A DNA stretch of 64,000 nt from Flavobacteriales bacterium UBA4466 (GTDB lineage Bacteria; Bacteroidota; Bacteroidia; Flavobacteriales_D; Sanyastnellaceae), in contig CAJJDD010000004.1 in the NCBI GenBank assembly GCA_905182895.1, forward strand, positions 90,126 to 154,125. Direction: 5' to 3'. The number at the start of each line of letters is the position of its first letter. Position 1 is the stretch's first letter. A program made the translations under genes and the position numbers. The notes under the pieces are model-generated. The model ran no database searches, was not told the origin of the DNA, and saw only the letters and a list, made by a program, of their open reading frames with translations. Below are positions 34,471 through 43,151 of the stretch, piece after piece.

Positions 34471-35946
34471 TTAATAAAAATAGATTTTTGAAATGCAAAA
34501 GCAACTAGGGCATGCTACTCCACCTTTTTTTCTTTTTGGAGCACGCTTTAACTTGTCTTTACAGTACCACGGTCTAAACATGGTATATTTAAAACTAAAA
34601 TAGAAGTCTGCTCCATATGTTCTACCGACTCCTATTAAACTACCTAGATTATCCGTACCAAAGATTACTGAATAAATTCTTATGGCAGCTCCTACCCTTA
34701 GCTTTTGATAATTTTGAATGGTTAGCGGCAAAGCCACTTCTACCTGTCTTCTCTCGTATCTAGGGGTAATAGAAAACGTACTATTTCTTTTAACCCCTAA
34801 TTTTCTTTTTCTAGAAAATCCATGGATTAAAGTAGAGTTGGCATAAAATCCTTTACCGAAATTATAATCAAACTGGGCACTTAATGCTGTAGGAAGAGCC
34901 ATTCGATAACTGCTGTTTTCAGAATCACTAGACAAACGCAAAAGCTCTTCATTTATCAATGCGTCTACCTCAGCTAACCTCCGCTGGGTCAGCGCCACCA
35001 TAATCTTCCCAAACTACAGAATCTTCGATGCTAAACTCCCTATAAAAGCCGTTCTTCATCCGCTACTCCTACCTACATCTAAAAGACTGACCCCAAACTT
35101 GTACTGATAGTCTTTTAGCTTGCACTGCCCTGCCGCATGAGGCAGGTAACCCTGGGCGCTCTTCTTCATTTTCTTATAAGTAAACCCCAGATCTAAACCG
35201 AGTCCAGATCCATTTCCTAGAATACCAGAAGCTCCTTCCTGATCAGATGATATATTCGGAAGGCCATATTCTCCTGCAAACTCAAACGAATTTAGTACAG
35301 AATCATTTTGTACTTGATAATTCCACTTTTGTACATTTAATCCCGCACCAGCTAATCCATTTAAATACTTTAAGTTTCCTCCTAAGGTGTACATATCACG
35401 ACCGCTTTGGCTTATTATATATGAAAAATTAGCTCCGTATTCCAACCAGGACAAAGATCCTATATTCGCATTGCTAGTGGTGTATTCATTGCCTAATTGA
35501 TCTTCGAAATCAAAGCCATTCTCAGCATGATTAGCTAAGTGAGCAGGGACTCCACTTACAGAGGTAACGCTTCTTAGATTCATAAATAGACCCCCACCAA
35601 ATTTTCCGTAAGAAACGCTTAAACTTGGCCCATGAATCTGAACATCTACATAAGCTGAATATGGAGCTCCACCTCGGTCATATAAGGGCTCTGTTTCATT
35701 TCCTGCTGCTCCTTCTCTGGAGATAGCTAACAAGTTGCTATTAAAGTATGCATAGTCATTTAATACATAGGTCGAAGCACCTACAATATTGAAATCTATA
35801 AACGCTTTAGAATCTGCAGAGCTCGAAGGATTCAAAAAAATCGTATTCGCAGGTGCGTAGTTACTGTTCGCTATCCCCATGTTTTCTTGAGAATGAAGCA
35901 TAAAGCATTGCAACGCTAACACGAGTGAAAAACCTATCCTTCTCAC
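34471..35946 (-). CDS. DUF5723 outer-membrane beta-barrel-like protein (frame-broken)
   Basis: The start at 35946 gives signal peptide MRRIGFSLVLALQCFMLHSQ. Then MGIANSNYAPANTIFLNPSSSADSKAFIDF is the usual opening of DUF5723 proteins. The rest is Gly- and aromatic-rich beta strand (YGKFGGGLFMNLRS and others). The first frame runs to about 35056, the second from 35001 to 34471, with the frame break at about 35000-35055. About 490 aa in total; ends with a Cys-containing tail (CKDKLKRAPK, CPSCFC), unusual for an outer-membrane protein. Last gene of a four-gene unit with overlaps of 4 bases or less. Family function not known. Confidence 0.75.
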
Positions 35947-36809
35947 GGCTGAATTTTAATTATCTCTACTACCTTAACATCTGCCAAAATAGGCGTATGA
36001 GGCGGAACAGTGCCATCACTAGAACCGTTTTCGCCAAACCCTAAGTAGGATGGAATGATAATTCTACACGTTTCTCCTTCATTCATTTCTTTAAGAATGG
36101 ATTGAATCCCTATAATTACCTGGTTAGGAGATGAAAGATTCAAATAAAGAGGCTCTTCCGCAGTGACCTTATTGAAGACAGCCCCATTTAAAAAACTGCA
36201 GGTATATGCTACAGCTAAATCATCTGAAGAAAGAACTTTTTCCGAGGTGTTTTCTAAGGTTTTCATATAGAACAAGTCACCTTTTCGGGTTAACCTATGA
36301 GATAGTCCTTCCCTTAAAATGTAATCTTCTATCAACTCCATTTCTATGGCCAACCCTTTTCTTACTTGTTTTTCTCTGAAAGCCATATGATCGTCCTTAC
36401 TCATGACTAGGCTAAAACCTATGTTTAAGGATACTTTTTGGGTATCAGTGAGTATTACTCCTTCATTTATAAACTGATCTAAAATACTGTTCTTAATCGT
36501 GGCATATGTGACTAAATATTCTATACTATCTCCTCCCACTAATTTAGACATATCAATACTTAGCGCATTATTCCCAAACATACTCACATCAAAATCAGAC
36601 AAAAAGAAATGTCCCTTTTGTTTTAATACCTCACCTTTATTTACCGTTTCAGTGCTAACGTTTATGTCTAAATAAGAAGCCTCTCCTACAGATTTATTTC
36701 CTTCGCCAAACACCAATAGCTTTTTACTAATATTCTTAGAGACATTAGTATATTCGGAAGAGCTACATGCTGCTAATAAAATCAATATAAAAAACGCTAA
36801 AAATCTCAT
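35943..36809 (-). CDS. FKBP-type peptidyl-prolyl isomerase lipoprotein
   Basis: 288 aa. Lipobox in FFILILLAAC (Cys at about residue 15). The C-terminal part from about 180 to 288 has the FKBP fold (VAYTCSFLNGAVF, EEPLYLNLSS, IPSYLGFGENG, VPPHTPILADVKVVEI). The N-terminal 170 residues are unlike FKBP. It overlaps the GldI-like gene (36806-36809) and the DUF5723 gene (35943-35946). Expected to be anchored to a membrane and to assist folding of exported proteins. No Tyr/Phe active-site list can be fixed by eye; function as chaperone is inferred from family. Confidence 0.85.
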   Translation of the reverse strand: MRFLAFFILILLAACSSSEYTNVSKNISKKLLVFGEGNKSVGEASYLDINVSTETVNKGEVLKQKGHFFLSDFDVSMFGNNALSIDMSKLVGGDSIEYLVTYATIKNSILDQFINEGVILTDTQKVSLNIGFSLVMSKDDHMAFREKQVRKGLAIEMELIEDYILREGLSHRLTRKGDLFYMKTLENTSEKVLSSDDLAVAYTCSFLNGAVFNKVTAEEPLYLNLSSPNQVIIGIQSILKEMNEGETCRIIIPSYLGFGENGSSDGTVPPHTPILADVKVVEIIKIQP

Positions 36810-37318
36810 CTTAAAATTTTAACATCAAAAACTAGAGTAGTGTATGCTGGTATTTTATAATCATCTCCAGCTAAGCCATAAGCTAAATGCGATGGAAGCA
36901 CAGCCAATGCTCTTTCTCCTTTTCTCATGTTTTTAACCAATTCATGCAGCCCAGATTCTGCATGAGAAAAGTCCACATCCAAATCCATTACTCCTGATTT
37001 TTCACTTGAGTAAAGCGTGTCTTCTGCTAAATCTGTAATTACATACTCCAGAAATATTCTCTCACCAGATTGAATGAGTTCTCCTGCTGCTTTTTCATGA
37101 ATCGTGTATCTCAAACCTGTTCCTGTCTGAACCATTTCTAGCTCTTTCTTTTCTAGAAAATTAGCTATAATTATGGAGTCATTTTTAATCATGGCTTTCT
37201 GCTGCTGTATAAGCACTTCTTCCATGTTTATCTTGGCTGGAGTATCCTTGAATTTATCTTGAATGTTCTCTTTACAACCAAACATTAGCACCACTCCTAT
37301 GACTAATAAAATTCTCAT
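36806..37318 (-). CDS. gldI: GldI-like FKBP lipoprotein (gliding-associated)
   Basis: 170 aa. Signal peptide with lipobox MRILLVIGVVLMFGC (Cys15). One FKBP domain from about 55 to 168: MVQTGTGLRYTIHEKAAGE, RIFLEYVITDL, VKNMRKGERALAVLPSHLAYG, YTTLVFDVKIL. GldI is a lipid-anchored prolyl isomerase needed for gliding in Flavobacterium. Being small, lipid-anchored and next to nrnA matches the usual gldI location; still, another FKBP lipoprotein is possible. Overlaps nrnA at 37318 and the second FKBP at 36806-36809. Confidence 0.75.
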   Translation of the reverse strand: MRILLVIGVVLMFGCKENIQDKFKDTPAKINMEEVLIQQQKAMIKNDSIIIANFLEKKELEMVQTGTGLRYTIHEKAAGELIQSGERIFLEYVITDLAEDTLYSSEKSGVMDLDVDFSHAESGLHELVKNMRKGERALAVLPSHLAYGLAGDDYKIPAYTTLVFDVKILR

Positions 37319-38331
37319 TAATAGTTTAATTCAGTAGTATACTTTTTTATAGTTTCTTTTACCTTACTCACCGCTTCATTAAACGAAATAAAGCATGCTC
37401 CACCGGCAGCATTTTTATGCCCACCTCCACTAAAATGTTCTCTAGCGAATGTATTTACATCAAATTCCCCCTTACTTCTAAACGACATCTTTACGATGTT
37501 ATTTCCCTCTTTTATCAATACAGCCATATTTACGCCAGCCAATGAAAGGGCATAATTCACAAGTCCGTCTGTATCACCAGGCTTATAATTAAAGCCATCT
37601 AACTCTTTTCTAGAAAGACTGATTACAGCCGCTTTACAGCCGTCTATTAGCTCTAGCTTATTACTCAGAGAATGACCGAGTAATCGAAGTTTACTTATTT
37701 CATTGGTGTCGAAAGTTTGCTGATGAACATGGGCATGATTAAAGCCTGTTCTTTTCATGGCAGCTATAATTTCATGCGTTTCAGCTGTTACTGAAGGGAA
37801 TCTAAATGAACCACTATCTGTCATTATACCGGTGTAAATTCCTTGGCATATTTCTTCTGTAATCCAGTCTAAATCTTCTTCTATAGCGTGGCAAAACTGA
37901 AAAATCATTTGCCCCGTGCTACATGCAGTTACATCACTGAAATTTACAGTAAACTCATCTGGCTGCTGATGGTGATCTATTAAGATAAAATCAGCTTTCG
38001 CTTTCTCTAAGACTTCTTTTACATCTCCTGTTCTGTGAAGAGCGTTATAATCTAGGGCAAATATTAAATCTGCCTCCTCGATTAAACCAGTAGCCTTAGC
38101 CTCTTCTCCTTCAAAAATGAAAATATCTTCAGCTCCAGGAAGCCAATTAAAAAAGCTAGGAAACGAGTTAGGCAAGATGGCCGAAACGTTTTTTCCGCTG
38201 TTTTTTAAATAATGATATAATGCTAAAGCAGACCCTACAGCATCTCCATCTGGATTTTTATGTGCTGTAACCACTATGTTTGTGGCATTATTTATGAGTG
38301 ATTTAGCTTTGGTAATGTTAACTTTGTCCAT
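37318..38331 (-). CDS. nrnA: DHH/DHHA1 bifunctional oligoribonuclease/PAP phosphatase
   Basis: 337 aa, intact. Motifs: HKNPDGDAVGSALALYHYL (about residue 24), LIFALDYNALHRTGD, then FILIDHHQQPD (DHH, about residue 116), DSGSFRFPS (about 173), and the C-terminal DHHA1 tail SKGEFDVNTFAREHFSGGGHKNAAGG. Acts on nanoRNA and/or 3'-phosphoadenosine phosphate. Leads the unit nrnA, gldI-like, FKBP, DUF5723 with short or no spacing, so RNA recycling and surface folding genes share a message. The start ATG at 38331 lies 18 bases after a -7 element. Confidence 0.93.
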   Translation of the reverse strand: MDKVNITKAKSLINNATNIVVTAHKNPDGDAVGSALALYHYLKNSGKNVSAILPNSFPSFFNWLPGAEDIFIFEGEEAKATGLIEEADLIFALDYNALHRTGDVKEVLEKAKADFILIDHHQQPDEFTVNFSDVTACSTGQMIFQFCHAIEEDLDWITEEICQGIYTGIMTDSGSFRFPSVTAETHEIIAAMKRTGFNHAHVHQQTFDTNEISKLRLLGHSLSNKLELIDGCKAAVISLSRKELDGFNYKPGDTDGLVNYALSLAGVNMAVLIKEGNNIVKMSFRSKGEFDVNTFAREHFSGGGHKNAAGGACFISFNEAVSKVKETIKKYTTELNY

Positions 38332-38348
38332 AGTTGTTTATTGCTACG

Positions 38349-38356
38349 CAAAGGTA
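38349..38356 (-). promoter_or_regulatory. -7 element TACCTTTG before nrnA operon
   Basis: Minus strand TACCTTTG fits TAnnTTTG and ends 17 bases before the ATG at 38331. A clear -33 element is not seen. Confidence 0.4.
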
Positions 38357-38368
38357 AACCTAATACAC

Positions 38369-38867
38369 ATGATTTTTCTTACTTATTCACTTATTTTTAG
38401 TCTCTTAACCTCTACGGGGACAACTACTGAAAGCGCTGATTTTCATAAATATTACTTTACTAAAATGTCCATGGAAAGAAATTTTGAGGAAAATTCTTTA
38501 GAGGTTCAGTTTAGGTTCTTTTCAGATGATTTAGAAAAGGTGCTTGGAGAAGCAGATTCATTTCATTTAAGATTAGGAGATGACAGGGAGGTAGACAATG
38601 CTGATGAACTCATCTTTGATTATTTATTCGAACACGTGAGCATCTCAGGTGAAGGTTGGAATGAGGTGCAAGCAAACTACATAGGAAAAGATGTGGATAA
38701 TGAAATTACGCTGGTTTATATTGAATACACCGGAATCTCTAAATGGAGTGAGGTTACTATTTCGAATACAATTATGCCCAGATTTATTCGAAGGCCAATC
38801 AAACGACATCTCCTTAATTCGAGGAAAAGAGCTAGAAACATTACATTGGCATAAAGTTTACTTGTAA
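38369..38867 (+). CDS. DUF6702 family protein (frame-broken at C-terminus)
   Basis: The ATG at 38369 gives signal-peptide-like MIFLTYSLIFSLLTSTGTTT. Then DFHKYYFTKMSMERNF, SLEVQFRFFSDDLEKVLGE, and VYIEYTGISKWSEVTISNTI, all of the DUF6702 pattern (HKFY..E, FxDDLE, NT). The listed frame then goes off as a basic stretch, but an alternative frame gives PDLFEGQSNDISLIRGKELET to a stop at 38865-38867, the family's normal ending; so an indel lies at about 38775. About 165 aa. Divergent from nrnA with 37 bases between starts. Function unknown. Confidence 0.75.
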
Positions 38868-38881
38868 TTTCAATCTATCTA

Positions 38882-39514
38882 ATGACTAAAGCAGAAAAAG
38901 TTCAATATGTGATGGACGAGCTTGAGAGGCTCTATCCTGAAGTACCCGTTCCTCTCGATCATAAAGACCCTTACACGCTTCTTATAGCTGTTTTATTAAG
39001 TGCTCAATGTACTGATGAACGCGTAAATAAAATAACTCCTCTTTTGTTCGCGAAGGCAGATAATCCATACGAGATGATTAAGATGACTCAGGAGGAGATA
39101 AAAGCCATCGTACGTCCTTGTGGATTATCTCCAATGAAAAGTAAAGGAATCTACGGCTTAAGTCATATTCTTATAGACAAACATAACGGAGAGGTTCCTG
39201 CTTCTTTTGATGCGCTGGAAGAACTGCCTGCGGTAGGACATAAAACAGCTAGCGTGGTTATGGCTCAAGCTTTTGGTATTCCTGCATTTCCTGTCGACAC
39301 GCACATTCATAGACTGATGTATCGGTGGAATTTCACAACTGGTAAAAACGTGGTACAAACAGAAAAAGACGCCAAAAGATTATTCCCGAGAGAGCTATGG
39401 AATAAACTACATCTTCAAATTATATTTTACGGAAGAGAGTATTCTCCTGCCAGAGGATTTTCTCTGGAAAAAGATTTTATTACAGCCAAAATCGGAAGGA
39501 AGACGGCATCTTGA
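38882..39514 (+). CDS. nth: Endonuclease III-like DNA glycosylase without Fe-S cysteines
   Basis: 210 aa. Helix-hairpin-helix ELPAVGHKTASVVMA with the catalytic Lys (about residue 120), and FPVDTHIHRL with the catalytic Asp (about 138); LSAQCTDERVN is the usual helix. These cut the glycosidic bond and nick oxidised pyrimidine sites. The C-terminal [4Fe-4S] loop should hold four cysteines (C-x6-C-x2-C-x5-C), but the segment YSPARGFSLEKDFITAKIGRK has none: the aligned positions are Ser, Asp and Thr. The rest of the end, including the closing GRK, aligns, so a frame break does not explain it. Starts 14 bases after the DUF6702 frame ends. Confidence 0.92.
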   Translation: MTKAEKVQYVMDELERLYPEVPVPLDHKDPYTLLIAVLLSAQCTDERVNKITPLLFAKADNPYEMIKMTQEEIKAIVRPCGLSPMKSKGIYGLSHILIDKHNGEVPASFDALEELPAVGHKTASVVMAQAFGIPAFPVDTHIHRLMYRWNFTTGKNVVQTEKDAKRLFPRELWNKLHLQIIFYGREYSPARGFSLEKDFITAKIGRKTAS

Positions 39515-39590
39515 CTCTGAGTCTAGCTAATTGACGGTTGACCATTGTGGGGTTCTAATCAAAGTTTAGTCTATAGTCTTAAGCGAGAAA

Positions 39591-40787
39591 TTATAAGTTC
39601 TTATTTAGAGACAGGTTTGTTTCTTCCCAAACGTGCGTGAGCAGCTGCGAATTGCCCATCCTACTATAGCTGCGAAGGTGGAAATTTCTAGTGCTAGCGC
39701 AAACCCTGCTATCATTTTCAGCAAATCGTTTTACTTTTCCTGTTCCTGCACATCCCATTAAATTTAACGCTTCATTCTGAGCAGCTAAATGTGTTCCTCC
39801 TCCAACTGTTCCTACCACAAGTGTAGGAAGGTGAAGACATAGGTATAATCCTTTTTCTGTTTTATCTACCGTTAAAACTCCTACACTAGATTCATGAATG
39901 CAAGCCAAATCTTGTCCAGTAGCTGCAAAAACTCCTGCTACCACATTGGCCACATTTAGATTATGCCCAATCATACCATCCAATCTACTGATAGTAGCAG
40001 AGGCATTAAAGCTAGTCATAAACGCATCTGAAGTAGTACGCAATAACTCACTAATCTCTTCTTCTTTCAACTCACATTCTGCTATTACATGCGTGCCTCT
40101 TCCCTGGTTAATATTATAATGAGATATTTTCTTATCTGATGAACCGTTTCCTTCTATCAAGACATTTTTCAAGGGTTTTCCAATTACTTTTCGATAATAC
40201 TCTTCTAGCCATTTAATAGTCTTATCTGTACTATTAGTAGTCATATTCTGACCCGAAGCATCACCTGTTTCGTAGACAAACTTCACATGCACACTTTTTC
40301 CAGAAACCTGTGGTTCTTCTTTTATGAGCTTTCCATAATTAGAATGGGAGTCAGCCTGAGTTTTTACCAGCTGAAAGTTATCTTCCAACCATTCATTGAA
40401 TAGAAGGCCATCACTTAATGAGTCAAACAAAAACAACGGACTTCTAACCATTCGCTGATGAAGAACATGCGTATTCACTCCTCCGCATCTACTAATCACT
40501 TTAGCTCCTCTATTCACACTGGCTAATAAAGCTCCCTCTAGCGTAGCAATAGGCGCATACCTAAAATCAGTATCCTCTCCCGCAAATAACAAAGGACCAG
40601 CCAAACCCACCGGGATTTCTACACCACCAATGTGAGATTCTATATTATTCACCAAAGACTCGGCAGGAATTTCTGACTTGGAAATATGAGCAAGAGAAAA
40701 TCCAGCTTTATTTAAAAACTGAACTCTTTCTTTCTTTGTGGACTCCTTAACTAAACCCCTTCCCGGCACATGTGGATAATCGATCAT
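39591..40787 (-). CDS. Hydroxymethylglutaryl-CoA reductase, class I-like
   Basis: 398 aa, intact. Motifs: HIGGVEIPVGLAGPLLF (CoA), PIATLEGALLASVNRGAK (catalytic Glu), GDASGQNMTTN (DAxGxNM), SSDKKISHYN (Lys), and GQDLACIHESS (Asp). VGTVGGGTHLAAQ closes the NADP region. It makes mevalonate from HMG-CoA, the committed step of the mevalonate route to isoprenoids and menaquinone side chains, which some Flavobacteriia use. The start is the ATG at 40787. Stand-alone: no other mevalonate genes are in the window. C-terminal His is in the stretch near DFSRVCASTRNFHL; not certain which is catalytic. Confidence 0.93.
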   Translation of the reverse strand: MIDYPHVPGRGLVKESTKKERVQFLNKAGFSLAHISKSEIPAESLVNNIESHIGGVEIPVGLAGPLLFAGEDTDFRYAPIATLEGALLASVNRGAKVISRCGGVNTHVLHQRMVRSPLFLFDSLSDGLLFNEWLEDNFQLVKTQADSHSNYGKLIKEEPQVSGKSVHVKFVYETGDASGQNMTTNSTDKTIKWLEEYYRKVIGKPLKNVLIEGNGSSDKKISHYNINQGRGTHVIAECELKEEEISELLRTTSDAFMTSFNASATISRLDGMIGHNLNVANVVAGVFAATGQDLACIHESSVGVLTVDKTEKGLYLCLHLPTLVVGTVGGGTHLAAQNEALNLMGCAGTGKVKRFAENDSRVCASTRNFHLRSYSRMGNSQLLTHVWEETNLSLNKNL

Positions 40788-41197
40788 TTTCTTTCTTGGT
40801 AAACTCTATTTACAAGTTAGTGTTTGGCGTGAAATAAGGCACTACTAAAGACGAACCGAATTCCCCTCCTGCCACTAAGAGAGCGCAAGTTAATCAACCT
40901 CTATCGATTAATACTTCATAAATTATCTTAAGAATACTTCACTTAATGAATCAAGAGATAACTTAGAAAGAAGTACTAGAGGGAAAGCAGTATGAAAAGT
41001 AATAAATGACTTTCTATTCATTAGCTCAATGGATGCTAATTGTAACAGATCGAATTCCGAAAGGACCCTCTATAAGAGTGTATTCTCACATCCAAAGGTG
41101 ACGACTCATCCAGTTAAAAAAACTCTCTCTCAGAATCCTCACCACAAGAACGATATCTGATTATATTCACGAGGAATTAATTAGATCACATTTCATT
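40788..41197. other. Gap with no gene seen
   Basis: About 410 bases between HMG-CoA reductase and YwbE with no ORF of note on either strand. A short string resembling tRNA A- and B-box text (TTAGCTCAATGG at about 41020 and GATCGAATTCC) is present but the spacing is wrong, so it is not a tRNA. Confidence 0.5.
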
Positions 41198-41392
41198 ATG
41201 CCTGGAACAGAAAGAAGAAACATAGACTTAGGTTTAGAAGTAGAAATAGTGCAGAAACACCATCAGCGCTCTGGCGAGTTAACCAAGGGACACGTAATGA
41301 AAATACTTACCAAATCTCCCAAACATCCGCATGGAATTAAAGTAATGATAGATACTGGAGTGGTTGGAAGAGTGAAGACTATTTTAGGGTGA
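41198..41392 (+). CDS. YwbE family protein (DUF2196)
   Basis: 64 aa, intact. The family core is LGLEVEIVQKHHQRSGELTKGHV (about residues 13-35) and KHPHGIKVMIDTGVVGRVK (about 42-60), which is nearly the whole of YwbE. Function unknown. The stop at 41390-41392 is 114 bases before the LRR gene start. Confidence 0.85.
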   Translation: MPGTERRNIDLGLEVEIVQKHHQRSGELTKGHVMKILTKSPKHPHGIKVMIDTGVVGRVKTILG

Positions 41393-41505
41393 GAACCTAT
41401 TATATCCATTTTTCACAAGCTAGGTTTTTTTCATACCCTTACCTTACTCACACAAGACTGTTGTTTAAAGTATTAATGCTACTTTTAGAGGAAATTAAAA
41501 TCCCT

Positions 41506-42218
41506 ATGAGAACACTGCTAATTATCTTGCTATTAGTCCCAATAGTTGGGATTGGGCAGGATGTATATATCCCTGACGCTAACTTTAAAAACAATCTAGT
41601 AAATAACACCTCTATTAACACAAATGGCGATAGTGAGATTCAAGTTAGTGAGGCAAGTGCTTTTACAGGGTCAATTTATTGCTATGACTTGAATATTACA
41701 GATATAACGGGTATTGAGGCTTTTACATTTTTAACTCAATTGAATTGTGCCTTTAACTCTCTAACATCATTGGATGTATCTAACAATACCGCCTTAACCG
41801 AATTAAGTTGCGAAAACAACCCACTCACCTCTTTAGATGTGTCTAATAATACTGCTCTAGATGTGTTGATTTGTTTTGACAGCGAGCAGCTAGAATGTTT
41901 AAATATTAAAATGGGAACAATACGGTTATGACCCTTTATTTATTTGATAACCCAAACCTAACTTGTATTGAAGTAGATGATGAAAACTATTCAACTGCTA
42001 ATTGGACAGGCGATAATATAGACTCTCAAATATATTTTAGTGAAAACTGCAATAATGATTGCTCAAACATTACACGCATAAATGAACTAAACGCCACTCC
42101 TAAAAAACTGATAAGGATAGTTGATTTACTGGGCAGAAAAACACCATTCAAGCCCAACACACCTCTTCTATACATCTATAATGATGGTACAGTTGAGAGG
42201 AAAGTGGTATTGAAATAA
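41506..42218 (+). CDS. Leucine-rich-repeat protein with type A T9SS domain (frame-broken)
   Basis: The ATG at 41506 gives signal peptide MRTLLIILLLVPIVGIG. The opening DVYIPDANFKNNLVNN is a common start of this family. LRRs follow: TGIEAFTFLTQLNCAFNSLTSLDVSNNTALTELSCENN and a second SLDVSNNTALDVLIC. The frame changes at about 41925 and goes on with LFDNPNLTCIEVDDEN, then the type A tail (KKLIRIVDLLGRK, LLYIYNDGTVERKVVLK) that guides T9SS export and cleavage. About 235 aa. The frame extends upstream to 41389, but a signal peptide supports 41506. Role unknown. Confidence 0.75.
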
Positions 42219-42224
42219 AACACT

Positions 42225-42254
42225 AAAGCCTTCCACATTTGAAGGCTTTTCGTT
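42225..42254 (+). terminator. Terminator after the LRR gene
   Basis: 9-bp stem AAAGCCTTC/GAAGGCTTT (42225-42233, 42241-42249) with a following T-run (GCTTTTCG). It is 7 bases after the LRR stop. Confidence 0.75.
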
Positions 42255-42356
42255 AGTCCTCTTTTACTACTCGAAACCAAATAATCTAAATGTTTCTCAT
42301 TATTCAATTAGACTATTTAATAAACGTACCGAAATAAATTTATGATACTTCACCAC

Positions 42357-42364
42357 TAAGTTTG
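42357..42364 (+). promoter_or_regulatory. -7 element TAAGTTTG before the SDR gene
   Basis: TAAGTTTG fits TAnnTTTG. Ends 16 bases before the ATG at 42381, giving a leader of about 10 bases. No firm -33 element. Confidence 0.4.
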
Positions 42365-42380
42365 TAACTTATTAAAAATC

Positions 42381-43079
42381 ATGAAAAATATTCTTATTAT
42401 AGGCGCTTCTTCGGGCATAGGAGCTCAACTCTCTAAAAACTTAGCGGCAGCCGGGCATAACGTAACTGGCACCTATAATGAAAACACAGAATATGAGGTA
42501 ATTCCTGGGGTTTCTATGCACCACCTGAATGTGATGGATGATGAATTGGACTTGGATTTTATTCCTGAAACGATAGATGGATTAGTGTATTGTGTGGGAA
42601 GCATCAATCTTAAGCCATTTAAGAGAATTAAGCCTAAGGATTTTGCAGCTGATTTTAATTTGCAGGTGGTGGGAGCTGTAAAAGTATTGCAATACGTAAC
42701 TCCTCATTTCAAAAATTCTGAAGCTCCTTCTGTAGTATTTTTCTCGACTGTAGCGGTACAAAATGGATTCAGTTTCCACTCTCAAGTTTCTGCTTCTAAA
42801 GGCGCCATAGAGGGTTTAACCAGAGCATTGGCTGCAGAATTAGCTCCGACTATAAGAGTGAATTGTATAGCTCCATCTCTCACTCAAACCCCTTTGTCAG
42901 GCAAGTTATTATCGAACGAGGAAAAAATAGAGGCCAATGACAAGAGACATCCTCTGGGCAGAATAGGCCAGCCTGAAGATTTAGCTCAGATGGCCGAATT
43001 CCTTTTGTCTAGTAAGTCTGGATGGGTTACAGGGCAGGTTTTCGGTGTGGATGGAGGCATGTCTGTGGTGAAAGGGTAG
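42381..43079 (+). CDS. SDR family protein with non-canonical active site
   Basis: 232 aa. Rossmann start MKNILIIGASSGIGAQLS is intact, as are VYCVGSINL, the Ser in FFSTVAVQNG, and the family tail APSLTQTPLSGKLL, GRIGQPEDLA and GWVTGQVFGVDGG. The usual Tyr-x-x-x-Lys has become HSQVSASKGAIEGL: Lys is kept, but the Tyr position is Val. Hence it may not be a normal oxidoreductase. This class may work on acyl-type or unusual substrates; I do not know. The next ORF starts 72 bases later. Confidence 0.87.
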   Translation: MKNILIIGASSGIGAQLSKNLAAAGHNVTGTYNENTEYEVIPGVSMHHLNVMDDELDLDFIPETIDGLVYCVGSINLKPFKRIKPKDFAADFNLQVVGAVKVLQYVTPHFKNSEAPSVVFFSTVAVQNGFSFHSQVSASKGAIEGLTRALAAELAPTIRVNCIAPSLTQTPLSGKLLSNEEKIEANDKRHPLGRIGQPEDLAQMAEFLLSSKSGWVTGQVFGVDGGMSVVKG

Positions 43080-43151
43080 AAATTATTATAATGAGAGAGA
43101 ATACATTTCTTCAAAGCCTCAATTCTTATTTTTGCTTCCTACTAAATCCAA

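Noticed and set aside
41010..41080. tRNA-like A-box and B-box text
   Set aside because: The two boxes are only about 30 bases apart, and no acceptor stem or anticodon loop can be drawn.
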